Source: an uncultured Acidobacteriota bacterium (GTDB lineage: Bacteria > Acidobacteriota > UBA6911 > RPQK01 > JAJDTT01). From it: a stretch of DNA of 64,000 bases. Under the pieces are notes generated by a model. The model saw only the letters and a program-made list of their open reading frames with translations. It was not told the DNA's origin and ran no database searches. Below, piece after piece: positions 8,211-16,777 of the stretch; the first letter of the stretch is position 1, and each line of letters opens with the position of its first letter. The stretch lies in assembly GCA_951812665.1 (NCBI GenBank), contig CATOST010000005.1, positions 86,494-150,493 on the forward strand. The letters are read 5' to 3'. Position numbers and translations under genes: made by a program.

Positions 8211-9296
8211 TAAGGCTCGACGAATTGCGGCGGATCGAGTCCGAATTTCCGGCTGGTCGCTTCGATCCAGGGGAGCACCGCGGGGGAAAACCGGTATGCC
8301 ATGTTGGATCCGGTGTTGATAGGTCCGGTGCTCCAGTTCGCCGGGGACCAGGACCTGGTCGTGGCCGGCCACGGTGGGGGTCCGGTGCAGAGTGTCGATC
8401 AGGTCGTCCATCATGGCCTTGAACCGGGCCGCCGGCTGGAACGCCGCGACGTCGATGGCGGTCACCCAGTGGTAGTTCTCCCCGGCCACGATTCGAGGGC
8501 CGATGTTCCCACCGGCCAGCACGCCACAGAGAATTTCCACCACAAGCCCCAGGCCATAGCCCTTGTGCCCGCCATGGAGAAGACCCGCACCGCCCAGAGG
8601 CAGGTGCGATCCGGACTGGAGCCCCACAGTGGCATCCGTCAAGGAGTTCCCCTGCTCATCCACCATCCAACCTTCAGGTATCTTCTTCCGGGCCAGGTGT
8701 GAGAGATAGACCTTCCCACCGGAGACCACCGTGGTGGCCATGTCCAGTTCGAAAGGAGGATGTTTTCCGGCGGGTGCCGCCAGGCTCATGGGATTGGTGC
8801 CGAGGCGCTTCTTGCGGCCGAAGGTGGGGACGGCGGCCGCTGTGGTGTTGGTCATGGTGATGCCGATCATGTCCTGAGCCACGGCCATGAGGGGATAGTA
8901 GGCGCACATTCCCAGGTGCGTGCTCCGCGTCACCGAGACCATGCCGATGCCGTGTGTGCGAGCGCGTTCGATGGCCAGCTCCATGGCTTCCCAGGCGGCC
9001 ACCTGACCGAAGCCCCAGTCGCCGTCCAGCAACAGAGCCGCGCCCTGGTCCTTGAGGATCTTGAGTTTCGGCTCCAGGTTGATCTCTTGCAGTTCGGGTC
9101 TGACCAGATCGATGCGGTCCAGGTAGGGCTGAACACAGACGAAGACCCCGTGGGTGTCGACCCCTCTCAGGTCGGCCTTGATCATGACCTCGGTGACGCG
9201 TTCCGCATCCCGGGGCGGCGTCCCCTTGGCCAAGAGGATCTGCTCGGTCCAGTGGCGGAGGGGTTCGGCGTGGACGCAGGTTTCGGATTGGTTCAT
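8210..9296 (-). CDS. Malate/L-lactate/ureidoglycolate-type dehydrogenase (frameshifted near its end)
   Basis: Member of the Ldh_2 family of NAD(P)-dependent oxidoreductases for 2-hydroxyacids. Support comes from ADLRGVDTHGVF near residue 48, VSVTRSTHLGMCAYYP near residue 120, and GTNPMSLAAPAGKHPPFELDMATT near residue 165. As given, the frame breaks at the C-run read from G5 at 8282-8286: after GIPVFP it drifts into an unrelated tail that stops at 8037. Removing one C restores AVLPWIEATSRKFGLDPP and a TAA at 8210-8212, giving 361 residues, the usual length. That TAA lies in the terminal repeat of the adjacent MITE-like element. Confidence 0.85.
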
Positions 9297-9365
9297 GGTC
9301 TTGTCTTCTTCCTTGTCGATGCCGTCGGGATCTCGATCCGCCGGCCGCAGAGCCCTCGAATCGGA

Positions 9366-10277
9366 CTACGCGTTGGGCCACTGCCTCATGTCCAGAAGCC
9401 GTAGCGGAAGCTCGGGAACCGCCCGGTCGATCCGCTCCATGGTTTCGCGGCTCAACATCCCCCTGCCGATCCATCCCAGGTTGTCCTCCAGCTGTGCCAG
9501 GGTCTCCAGACCGGTCAGCACCCCGAGGACGCCCGGAAGGGACGCGACATAGCGAAGGGCCAGGGAGGCCAAGCCCTGGTTCCCCGCGATTCGGTCCAAC
9601 TCGCGGCGGACGGGATGCAGTTCCTGAAGAAAATCGGGCAGGTCGTCGTGGGACAATCCCAGCACACCCTGCAGATAAACGCTACGGACGAACACGGCGA
9701 TTCCCCGGCGCTGCGCCCCGGTCGGAATCCCGAATCGAAGGAAGCGCCGGTCCAGGATGTTGGTGGGAAGCTGGATCGCTTCGATTCCCTCCAGGGACAG
9801 CGCCTCCAACGCCTGTTCCGGTTCGTAGACCGAAACTCCCACGTGTTCGACGTAACCCTTCTCCTTGAGGGCCAGTGCGGCGTCCAGGTAGGGCAGGTCG
9901 TCGTAGCGGTGAAACAGGCAGAGGGGCAACCGGTCCAGTCCCAGGTTGCGGAGGGCCCGGACGATGCCCCTTTCCAGAAACCGGTCGGGATGTTCGTCCC
10001 CGGATTCGTGGACCCAGGGGAATTTGGTGATCACGAAGGCCCGGTCCCGCAATCCCAGGTCCATCAGGGCCCGGCCCAGGACCACCTCCGACTCGCCGTA
10101 CAATGCTGCCGTATCCAAGGCGTTCACGCCCCCCTCGAAGGCCCGTTCCAGGATCTTCAGGACGGCCTGGTAGGAAGGCTGGCCCACCTGGTTGGCGATG
10201 CCGTAGTCGAAGCCGAACTGAGCGGTTCCCAGGACCAGTTGGGAGAGATCATGCCCGTGAAAATTGACCGTCTTCAT
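9366..10277 (-). CDS. Aldo/keto reductase
   Basis: 303 residues from the ATG at 10277; the frame is open further upstream, but that part overlaps the symporter gene. The TIM-barrel oxidoreductase signatures are present: NALDTAALYGESE (catalytic Asp and Tyr), FVITKFPW (Lys) and LCLFHRYDD (His), and a late GVLTGLETLAQLEDNLG that contacts NADP. The substrate is unknown; members reduce aldehydes, ketones and sugars. It lies 14 bp after the symporter gene at 10292-11869, so co-transcription and a role in handling the imported compound are likely. Confidence 0.88.
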   Translation of the reverse strand: MKTVNFHGHDLSQLVLGTAQFGFDYGIANQVGQPSYQAVLKILERAFEGGVNALDTAALYGESEVVLGRALMDLGLRDRAFVITKFPWVHESGDEHPDRFLERGIVRALRNLGLDRLPLCLFHRYDDLPYLDAALALKEKGYVEHVGVSVYEPEQALEALSLEGIEAIQLPTNILDRRFLRFGIPTGAQRRGIAVFVRSVYLQGVLGLSHDDLPDFLQELHPVRRELDRIAGNQGLASLALRYVASLPGVLGVLTGLETLAQLEDNLGWIGRGMLSRETMERIDRAVPELPLRLLDMRQWPNA

Positions 10278-10291
10278 GGCGCCGCGTGCAG

Positions 10292-11869
10292 TCACCCTTC
10301 CCTCTGCTGAGTCTGAATCGTGAGGCCTTCCAGTTGCCGCACGGGAATTCGATTCGTGAAAAGGCTCAGGAGGTATCCCGAGACCAGTGTGACGACGCTG
10401 CCCAGCGGGGCGTACCAGAGGAAGCTCATGGAGGTCCACTGGGCCGCCGAAGTGACTGCGATGAACCCCGCCACGGCTCCGATCAAGGCGCCGGCGGGCG
10501 TGGTTCGGGTCGTGAGCACGCCCAACATGAAGATGCCCAACATGCTTCCGGTGAAGAAACCGGCCAGGGTCTTGGATGCTGAAAGGATGTTCGGGAAATT
10601 CTCGATGTAAAGAGCGAAGAACGTTGCCACGCCGCCCCAGACCACGGTGAAGAGGCGTGACAGGTTCAGGTAGGTCCTCTCTTCGGCCTCCGGCCACACG
10701 TATCGCTGGTAGAGATCCTTCATCGTGGACGTAGACAGGGAGTTGATGGCCGAGTCGATGGTGGACATGGCGGCCGCGAACATGGCCGCGATGAAGATTC
10801 CCGAGATCCCTGCCGGGAGTTCGTGGATGACGAAATGGGGCAGAACGGCGTCCCCCTTCAGTCCTTCGGCCAAGCGGTCCGGGAACTGTTGGTAGAAGAC
10901 GTAGAGGGCGCCCCCCACGAAGAGGAGCAGCGCAGCGGCGGGCACCACCATGACTGCGTTCAGGAGCATGGAGTTCCGGCCCGCTCGTAGGGTCGGCGTG
11001 GTCAGGTACCGCTGGAGCGTCATCTGGTCCGCGCCGTACATGGAGAGATGGATGAAGAATCCGTTGACGAGAACGGCCCACAGGGTCACCTCAGCCCAGG
11101 TCCCCCAACCGAGCTCGACCCGGAACGGTCCCCCTTCGGAGGCCACGGCCACGATTTCGCCCACTCCTCCCTCGACCCGCAAGGCCAGGATCACGGTCAC
11201 CAGGATGAGTCCCCCGAACAGGACCGTGGCCTGGACCACGTCGGTCCAGATGACCGCCTTCATCCCACCCAGCAAGGTGTAAAGGGTCGCCAATCCGCCG
11301 ACGATGAATATGGTCCATTTCAACTCCAGACCGGTCACGGTGGAGAGGACCAGGGAGGGCGCATAGATGACCACGGCCAGATAGCTTCCCCGCAGCAACA
11401 GGAAGAGCAGGCTGGAAGCCAGGCGGACCGATGAATTGAAGCGCCGTTCCAGGTACTCGTAGGCGGTGAAGACGCGAAGCCGGTGGTAGAAGGGCAGGAA
11501 CACCCAGATGACGATGGGGGTGCAGATGGGAATGGTGACGAAGGTCAGGCCCAGGGTCAGATCGTTCTCGTAGACCCAGCCGGGGCTGCCCAGCAGGCTG
11601 ATGGCGGAGAACAGGGTGGCGAAAATCGAGATTCCGACCGCGACCCAGGGCATTCTCCGGCCCGCCAGGAAGTAGTCTTCGGTGTTGTGCTGGCCGCGGA
11701 AAAAGAAGGACCCCATCCCTACGACCAGGGCGATGTAGAAGATGAGGACGGCGTTGTCGAGAGCTGTGAATCCCTGCAATCGGACCTCGAGGCTGCGGTT
11801 CCCGACCCGGAAAGGCGAGAACGTCTCCAGGTTCCGGATCAGCAGGCAAATCGTCAACCGGCCGGACAA
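10292..11869 (-). CDS. Sodium:solute symporter
   Basis: About 525 residues with 13 hydrophobic segments. Family motifs: EDYFLAGRRMPWVAVG near residue 67, TLLGGMKAVIWTDVVQ near residue 205, YGADQMTLQRYLTTP near residue 280, and FAAAMSTIDSAINSLST near residue 360. It moves an unknown organic solute with sodium across the inner membrane. The furthest open start is a TTG at 11869; the first 30 residues look atypical, so the real start may be slightly internal. It is the first gene of a two-gene unit with the aldo/keto reductase. Confidence 0.9.
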   Translation of the reverse strand: MSGRLTICLLIRNLETFSPFRVGNRSLEVRLQGFTALDNAVLIFYIALVVGMGSFFFRGQHNTEDYFLAGRRMPWVAVGISIFATLFSAISLLGSPGWVYENDLTLGLTFVTIPICTPIVIWVFLPFYHRLRVFTAYEYLERRFNSSVRLASSLLFLLLRGSYLAVVIYAPSLVLSTVTGLELKWTIFIVGGLATLYTLLGGMKAVIWTDVVQATVLFGGLILVTVILALRVEGGVGEIVAVASEGGPFRVELGWGTWAEVTLWAVLVNGFFIHLSMYGADQMTLQRYLTTPTLRAGRNSMLLNAVMVVPAAALLLFVGGALYVFYQQFPDRLAEGLKGDAVLPHFVIHELPAGISGIFIAAMFAAAMSTIDSAINSLSTSTMKDLYQRYVWPEAEERTYLNLSRLFTVVWGGVATFFALYIENFPNILSASKTLAGFFTGSMLGIFMLGVLTTRTTPAGALIGAVAGFIAVTSAAQWTSMSFLWYAPLGSVVTLVSGYLLSLFTNRIPVRQLEGLTIQTQQREG

Positions 11870-12075
11870 CCCGGATCGGCTGAACGAAGCTGAACATAAA
11901 GAGCGTCCCGTAGGCTGTCAAGAATGGCGGAATCAAGCGTCAGCGGGGCCGGACACGGGAATGGGAGTTTTTCAACCCGCGAATCCGGCGGGTGCGGAGG
12001 ACTCAAGTGCAGCCCTTCATTCGGGTTCGGACGCTCGAATCGGCACTTCCAGGTTCTTGACCCATTGCCGGGCCT

Positions 12076-13137
12076 GTGATTGACTCGCAAACCGCTTGCC
12101 GAGCCTTGGAAGGAAGGTGCGCATTGATCGGTCCTCTTGATCCGCGACCCGCTCCGGCATCCGAATCCCCTGACCGGCCCGTCGATTCCGAATTGACCTG
12201 GGACTACCTGAATCTGGGCCAGTACCGGAGGCGGCTGGCCACCGGCATGCCCCCCTTGCTCATCTCCTGCGCCACGACGGGAGGTCATCAGAAGACAGAA
12301 AATCCGGGCGTTCCCGTCACCGCCCGGGAACAGGCCGGGACCGCGCCGCAGGTGGCCGCCGCCGGGGCCCAGATCATTCATATCCACGGCCGCGACCCCG
12401 GCGATCCCACGCGGGAGACCGACCGGGCCGAACGGTATCTGGAGATCAATGCCCGAATCCGGGCCCAGGAGCCGGACATCATCATCGACAACACGCAGGC
12501 GGTCGCCCCTATCGAGTCCACGGACGACGAACTGGGCGGGACGGTTTTCCGTTACGAATCGCTGCCCCTGGAGGCCCGTCCCGAGATCATGGCCCTCAAT
12601 CCGGGCCCCATGACCTTTCGGGGGAACGAAAGTTCTCCCAGCGTCATCCTGGCGACCACCTTCGACCATACCGAGCGGGCGGCCCATGCTCTCCGGGAGC
12701 GGGGAATCAAACCTCAGGTCTTTCTCTACCATCCGGGTCACCTCGATCTGCTGGAGTATCTGATCGTCCGCGACGCACTGGACGAGCCCTACTTCGTCCA
12801 ACTGGTCTTCGGCCAACAGAGTGGCATCGGGACGAGTCCCGACAACGTCCTCTCCATGGTCCGAAACCTTCCGCCGGGCTGCATCTTCCAGACCTGCGCC
12901 CTGGGACTGGAGGCGATCCAGGTCAATACCCTGGCCATCCTCCTGGGAGGCCACGTACGCACCGGCATGGAGGACTGCATCGACTATCAGCGGGATGAAC
13001 CGGCCCTCGACAACGCCCAACTGGTCCGGCGGGTGGCGCGTATCGCCCAGGACCTGGGGCGCCGGGTGGCCACGATTCAGGAAGCCCGCCGGATGTTGGG
13101 GCTGGGGGCTCCCAGCCAATACCATTCGTCAACTTGA
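12076..13137 (+). CDS. Beta-keto acid cleavage enzyme (BKACE, DUF849)
   Basis: 353 residues from GTG. BKACE enzymes are zinc-dependent aldolase-like proteins that condense a beta-keto acid with acetyl-CoA, releasing acetoacetate and a new CoA ester. Motifs: PPLLISCATTGGHQKTENP (about residue 58), AAGAQIIHIHGRDP (HxH zinc ligands, about residue 98), DIIIDNTQAV, and GHVRTGMEDC near the end. The segment WDYLNLGQYRRR before the core is conserved in one BKACE subgroup and supports the early start. It begins an operon with the amidohydrolase and C45 hydrolase genes and is divergent from the symporter unit. Confidence 0.88.
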   Translation: MIDSQTACRALEGRCALIGPLDPRPAPASESPDRPVDSELTWDYLNLGQYRRRLATGMPPLLISCATTGGHQKTENPGVPVTAREQAGTAPQVAAAGAQIIHIHGRDPGDPTRETDRAERYLEINARIRAQEPDIIIDNTQAVAPIESTDDELGGTVFRYESLPLEARPEIMALNPGPMTFRGNESSPSVILATTFDHTERAAHALRERGIKPQVFLYHPGHLDLLEYLIVRDALDEPYFVQLVFGQQSGIGTSPDNVLSMVRNLPPGCIFQTCALGLEAIQVNTLAILLGGHVRTGMEDCIDYQRDEPALDNAQLVRRVARIAQDLGRRVATIQEARRMLGLGAPSQYHSST

Positions 13138-13151
13138 GGGAGGTGGCTCTC

Positions 13152-14378
13152 ATGTCCGACCCTTTCCTTATCCGCAATGCCCGGATCGTCGACGTCTCCA
13201 ACGGAGCGATAGAAGCGGGCCGCTCGGTTCTGGTTCGCCGAGACCGGATCGAGGCGATCGGCCGGTTCCCCGGCTGGAGCGGGGCTTCGCTGGACGCCGC
13301 CGGTAGCTATCTCTGTCCCGGCCTCATCGACTGCCACGTCCACTTCTTTTTGGACGCGGGTCCCGATCCGAGAGGGTCTTATATAAGCAGCGACGACTCG
13401 CGCCGGATGGCAACGGCGCGGAAGAATGCCCGGCTGGCGATCCAGGCCGGCATCACCACCATGCGCGATTGCGCCGCGCCGGGACACCTCATAGTCCGGT
13501 TCCGGCGCCAAGGGGATGCGGGCGACGTTCCGGGCCCGCACATCATCAGCTGCGGCTACGCCCTCATGCGCCCCCAGGGGCACTGTTATTTCCTGGGCGG
13601 CGAGGTGGCCACGGTCCGGGATTTGCGCAAAAGAATCGAGTGGAATCTGAGCCACGGGGCGGGATTCGTGAAGCTCATGGCCTCGGGAGGCGGCCTCACG
13701 CCGGGAACCATCCCCCACGAGGCGGACCTGCCGGTGAAGATCATGAAGGCGGCGGTTCGGGAGGCTCACGCCAACGGGGTCCGGATCACGGCGCATTGCC
13801 ATGCCACCGACAGCATCCGCCGGGGCATCGAGGTGGGGCTGGACATGATCGAGCACGCCAGCTTCGTGGAGTCGCCGGGACGATACCGGTATGACGAGGA
13901 GCTGACGCGGCAGATTCGGGACGCGGGAATCATCGTGAGCCCGACCGTCTACTCGGCATTGCAGACCGCGCGGCGCTTCCGGGCAGCGGGGGCAGCCCAC
14001 AACCCGGGGGACGTGGCCGCGGTCGAGCGTCTGGAGGGGCGGTTGATCAACACGGGACATTTCCGCCGCCTGGGGATGAAGATCATCGGGGGAACCGATT
14101 GCGGCGCGACCAACACGCCGTTTGACAGCCTCGTGGACGAACTTGACAGCTACACCGAAGCCGGCCTCACCCGGACCGAGGCGCTCCGGTCCGTCACCGA
14201 CATGGGCGCGTATTATCTCGGCCTTTCCCAAGTCGGCCAGGTCAGACCCGGACACCGGGCCGACCTGACGTTGCTGGAAGGAAACCCCCTGGAGGATCTG
14301 GAAGTGCTGCGGCAGCCTCTCAAGGTCTACAAGTCGGGGAGACTCGTCCACGAACGGAACGGCGGAGACTCGGCCTGA
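13152..14378 (+). CDS. Amidohydrolase-superfamily metal-dependent hydrolase
   Basis: 408 residues from the ATG at 13152, chosen because GGGAGGT sits 7 bases upstream. An in-frame TTG 18 bases earlier is less likely. Metal-ligand motifs: LIDCHVHF (HxH) near residue 58, KLMASGGG (Lys), ITAHCHATDSI (His), DMIEHASF (His) and IGGTDCGATN (Asp), in the order seen in imidazolonepropionase- and prolidase-like members. The flanking beta-sandwich carries the GHRADLTLLEGNPLEDL signature. It probably hydrolyses a C-N bond in an amide or cyclic amide. It overlaps the next gene by one base. Confidence 0.9.
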   Translation: MSDPFLIRNARIVDVSNGAIEAGRSVLVRRDRIEAIGRFPGWSGASLDAAGSYLCPGLIDCHVHFFLDAGPDPRGSYISSDDSRRMATARKNARLAIQAGITTMRDCAAPGHLIVRFRRQGDAGDVPGPHIISCGYALMRPQGHCYFLGGEVATVRDLRKRIEWNLSHGAGFVKLMASGGGLTPGTIPHEADLPVKIMKAAVREAHANGVRITAHCHATDSIRRGIEVGLDMIEHASFVESPGRYRYDEELTRQIRDAGIIVSPTVYSALQTARRFRAAGAAHNPGDVAAVERLEGRLINTGHFRRLGMKIIGGTDCGATNTPFDSLVDELDSYTEAGLTRTEALRSVTDMGAYYLGLSQVGQVRPGHRADLTLLEGNPLEDLEVLRQPLKVYKSGRLVHERNGGDSA

Positions 14379-15448
14379 TGGGCCGGGCAGGGAACTCCAC
14401 GCTCTACGTCGTCGAGCTGAGGGGAAACAGCCGGCACCGAGGGCTCCAGCACGGCCGCCAGTTGAGGGATCCGATCCAGGCGGCAGTGGACTTCTATCGT
14501 CACTTCTTCCGGGAACATCTGGGCATGAGCGCCGAGGGCATGGCCCGCCGCGCCTCGGCCTTCCTGGAACCGACGGCGCAGCTCAATCCGCTCCTGATGG
14601 ATGAATACGAGGGGATCGCCGAAGGGTCCGGCCAGCGGCTGGAGGACATCCTGGCCTTGACGGCGCGCTACGAGATCACCTTCGAGCAGGTCGCCCTGGG
14701 GGACTGTTCCAATCTGTTCGTGGGTCCCGGCCGTTCGCGAAACGGAAACACGCTGCTGGGACAGAGCTGGGACTGGCGGCCCGAGGTGATGGACTTCCGG
14801 GCCGTCCTGATCTCCCGGTGCGACGACCAGCCGGATCACGTCATGGTGACCGAGTGCGGTCAGCCCGGAAAGTACGGCTTCAACCAGGAGGGACTCGGGG
14901 TTGTGTCAGCCGGTCTACGCTGCCGGGAGAAGGCTGCCACGGGCCGGCAACTCTTCACGGTACTGGGAAGAACTATCCTGGCCCAGTCGAGCTTTGACCT
15001 GGCCTGCCGGGTCCTGGCGGAGAATGCGCCGCTCGCGACGGTAACCGTCCTGGTGGCCGACGAGCAGGGCAGGGCGGCGGATTTCGAAGCGACGCCCCAA
15101 GGCGTCCGCCGCCATGATCTGCGGACCGACGAGATCTACTGGCATACGAATCACTGTCGGCACGTCCCGGAGCCCAACCACTTCGAGAACAGCCGCGTTC
15201 GTGGTCTGCGCTGGGAGAGACTGACCGGGACTCAAGACCCCGTGGGATCCGAGACCGTCCAGGGTTGGCTGGCCGATCGAAGCGACGGAGGGAACTCCAT
15301 CAGCCAGCACGCCGATCCTGCCCAGGCCCACACCGCCAGTTGGCTCCAGACCCTGTGCTCCATCGCCATGGATCTGAACCAGCGGCAGCTCTGGGTCAGC
15401 GATGGACCCGCCTCAATGAGTTCTTACCGGAAGATAAGTCTTGATTGA
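14378..15448 (+). CDS. C45-family Ntn hydrolase/acyltransferase (AAT-like)
   Basis: 356 residues. The protein resembles acyl-CoA:6-aminopenicillanate acyltransferase (peptidase family C45), an N-terminal-nucleophile hydrolase that cleaves itself before Cys. The likely nucleophile is Cys110 in LGDCSNLFVG, followed by NTLLGQSWDW and GQPGKYGFNQEGLGV, both typical of the family. It would transfer or hydrolyse acyl groups on amines or amino acids. Its ATG overlaps the amidohydrolase stop (TGATG), so translation is probably coupled. With BKACE and the amidohydrolase it suggests breakdown of an acylated amino compound, which is inference. Confidence 0.87.
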   Translation: MGRAGNSTLYVVELRGNSRHRGLQHGRQLRDPIQAAVDFYRHFFREHLGMSAEGMARRASAFLEPTAQLNPLLMDEYEGIAEGSGQRLEDILALTARYEITFEQVALGDCSNLFVGPGRSRNGNTLLGQSWDWRPEVMDFRAVLISRCDDQPDHVMVTECGQPGKYGFNQEGLGVVSAGLRCREKAATGRQLFTVLGRTILAQSSFDLACRVLAENAPLATVTVLVADEQGRAADFEATPQGVRRHDLRTDEIYWHTNHCRHVPEPNHFENSRVRGLRWERLTGTQDPVGSETVQGWLADRSDGGNSISQHADPAQAHTASWLQTLCSIAMDLNQRQLWVSDGPASMSSYRKISLD

Positions 15449-15605
15449 GGCGCCATGGTATCTGGAGTTGTCAGAAATTGAGATCGATATGACCGCAGGA
15501 GCCACGACCCGTGGGTATTTTCACGAGCTGCATGACAATATTTCAGCAGACGGCAGATCCCAGTTTTAACAGGTCGCCAGACTACCATCTCCGCAAGAGA
15601 TCTCC

Positions 15606-15992
15606 TCACGTTGCAATTCTCAGTTCCGTGTGGCGCGCTAGCACGTCGAAATCGGAATCGTTGTGGAGAACCGGAGCACCGGCCCGAATTGCCACGGCTC
15701 CAATCAGGCAATCAATCAACTTGCGCACCGTCTCGCCTCCTTGGCGACAGATTCTGTATAGCGTGGCCGCGTCGTCGTAGTGTGTGGGATCGGTCGGAAA
15801 GACGGTTGCCCGCGCCAACAGGCGGCGGAGATCATGTAGGTGCTTTTCATTACGTGCACCGGCAAGCACTTCCATTCGAATCGCATCGCAGATGGCGATC
15901 TCTTCGCCGAGTAGGGTATCGACGCGAATGCAGATGGCCGAGCCACTGCCGCGAAGGAATTCGACCCACGCTGAGGTATCGACCAGAATCAT
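15606..15992 (-). CDS. vapC: PIN-domain toxin (VapC family)
   Basis: 128 residues from the ATG at 15992. PIN-domain acidic residues are visible: MILVDTSAWVEFL (Asp5), AIRMEVLAG (Glu), RKLIDCLIGA (Asp) and LHNDSDFD (Asp). VapC toxins are magnesium-dependent ribonucleases held inactive by their antitoxin. The start overlaps the antitoxin stop by ATGA, the usual translational coupling of vapBC pairs. Confidence 0.92.
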   Translation of the reverse strand: MILVDTSAWVEFLRGSGSAICIRVDTLLGEEIAICDAIRMEVLAGARNEKHLHDLRRLLARATVFPTDPTHYDDAATLYRICRQGGETVRKLIDCLIGAVAIRAGAPVLHNDSDFDVLARHTELRIAT

Positions 15993-16192
15993 TTCGCGCG
16001 GCCCGTGCGCATCTCTTCGAGGTCTCCCTCCCAACCCGAACCACGAAGACGTCGGGCCTCATCTACGCTCAGGGGCTCTGCCGCAAGGGACCGGAGTGCG
16101 AAATTGATTGCCTCGCGCTTTGTTCTCAAATGGTAACGGCGCATCACCTCCGCGCATGCCATGTCGTCAATGTTTACGTTGGTGCGTGACAT
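15989..16192 (-). CDS. vapB: VapB antitoxin
   Basis: 67 residues from the ATG at 16192. The N-terminus MSRTNVNIDDMACAEVMRR followed by TKREAINFALR is the ribbon-helix-helix type seen in VapB antitoxins that start with a short strand of alternating residues. The C-terminal part (LRGSGWEGDLEEMR) would wrap the toxin. The predicted -10 box lies only 6 bases before the ATG, suggesting a leaderless message and autoregulation at the start codon. Confidence 0.9.
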   Translation of the reverse strand: MSRTNVNIDDMACAEVMRRYHLRTKREAINFALRSLAAEPLSVDEARRLRGSGWEGDLEEMRTGRAK

Positions 16193-16198
16193 ACACCA

Positions 16199-16204
16199 AT
16201 CATA
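16199..16204 (-). promoter_or_regulatory. Predicted -10 box of vapBC
   Basis: TATGAT on the minus strand, 6 bases before the vapB ATG. No clear -35 box is seen. Two direct copies of GTGTATG overlap the box and the start codon and could be an antitoxin-binding site. Confidence 0.35.
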
Positions 16205-16234
16205 CACAATTTGAGTTTCCTGGCCGGGGTCATG

Positions 16235-16320
16235 TTGCGACGAATTCCCGGGCTTTGTCTGGAAACAGGCGGTCGCCGCCCACAGATTAGATCGAGAACG
16301 TTGTCGTCGACGAACGTCAG
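16235..16320 (-). pseudogene. Truncated PIN-toxin remnant
   Basis: Overlapping the stop of the antitoxin-like gene at 16317-16589, the frame reads LTFVDDNVLDLICGRRPP and continues for about 28 residues. It looks like the first strand and metal-binding Asp of a PIN domain (compare FVDTNVLxxAxGRxHP). It then loses similarity and runs into the vapB promoter. The rest of the toxin is missing. Confidence 0.5.
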
Positions 16321-16589
16321 GCTCGATTGAAACCGTGGACCTTGGATTCCGCGATCGTCCGTTTGTGTTCCAGCCATTCGGCCTCTCGGTTCCCCTCTTC
16401 CCGAGCGTCACACTCGTCGTTGAATCGCCGGAGGTCGTCGAGCGTGAAACATCCCGACCTGGTTGCAGCCGCCAGCTTCTCCTCCGCGGCTTCCCTCAAC
16501 CAAGCGCCGAGGGACTTTTTCTCCCGCCGAGCCTGATTCTGGTAGCGAGCCCTATCGGACTCCGTCACAAAAAGATGAATGGGTGTCAT
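16317..16589 (-). CDS. Orphan antitoxin-like protein
   Basis: 90 residues from the ATG at 16589. It starts MTPIHLFVTESDRARYQNQARREKKSLGAWLREAAEEKL, a small ribbon-helix-helix-like or helical antitoxin pattern, followed by a charged tail (FNDECDAREEGNREAEWLEHKR). It is positioned as the antitoxin of the PIN remnant that starts at its stop codon. With the toxin lost it is probably a relic, or it serves as a cross-acting antitoxin. No closer family name is offered. Confidence 0.65.
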   Translation of the reverse strand: MTPIHLFVTESDRARYQNQARREKKSLGAWLREAAEEKLAAATRSGCFTLDDLRRFNDECDAREEGNREAEWLEHKRTIAESKVHGFNRA

Positions 16590-16737
16590 AATTTTCCTGT
16601 TTCCAACAAATATACGGCAAAAATGCCCCATAGTTGCACCCGCCGATGAGGGCTCCCGAACCTGATAGAAGGACGTCTCCTCTTAATTTGTCAGCCGAAC
16701 CGGTCTCCGCGCACAACGTAAAAGGGTGCCGTAAAGC

Positions 16738-16746
16738 TGTTATACT
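16738..16746 (+). promoter_or_regulatory. Extended -10 promoter of the first cytochrome/DUF1549 gene
   Basis: TGTTATACT: an extended -10 element (TGn) with TATACT at 16741-16746, 31 bases before the ATG at 16778. No good -35 box is present, as is common with extended -10 promoters. Confidence 0.5.
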
Positions 16747-16777
16747 TACTCCTTAAGCGGGTCGGATCGTTATCGGA

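Noticed and set aside
8282..8286. Programmed ribosomal frameshifting in the Ldh-type gene
   Set aside because: There is no slippery heptamer with a downstream structure, the family is not known to use recoding, and similar single-base breaks occur in three unrelated genes in the window.
10278..11081. N-terminal extension of the aldo/keto reductase frame
   Set aside because: This part overlaps the symporter in another frame and lacks similarity to the reductase family. The ATG at 10277 begins exactly at the expected N-terminus.
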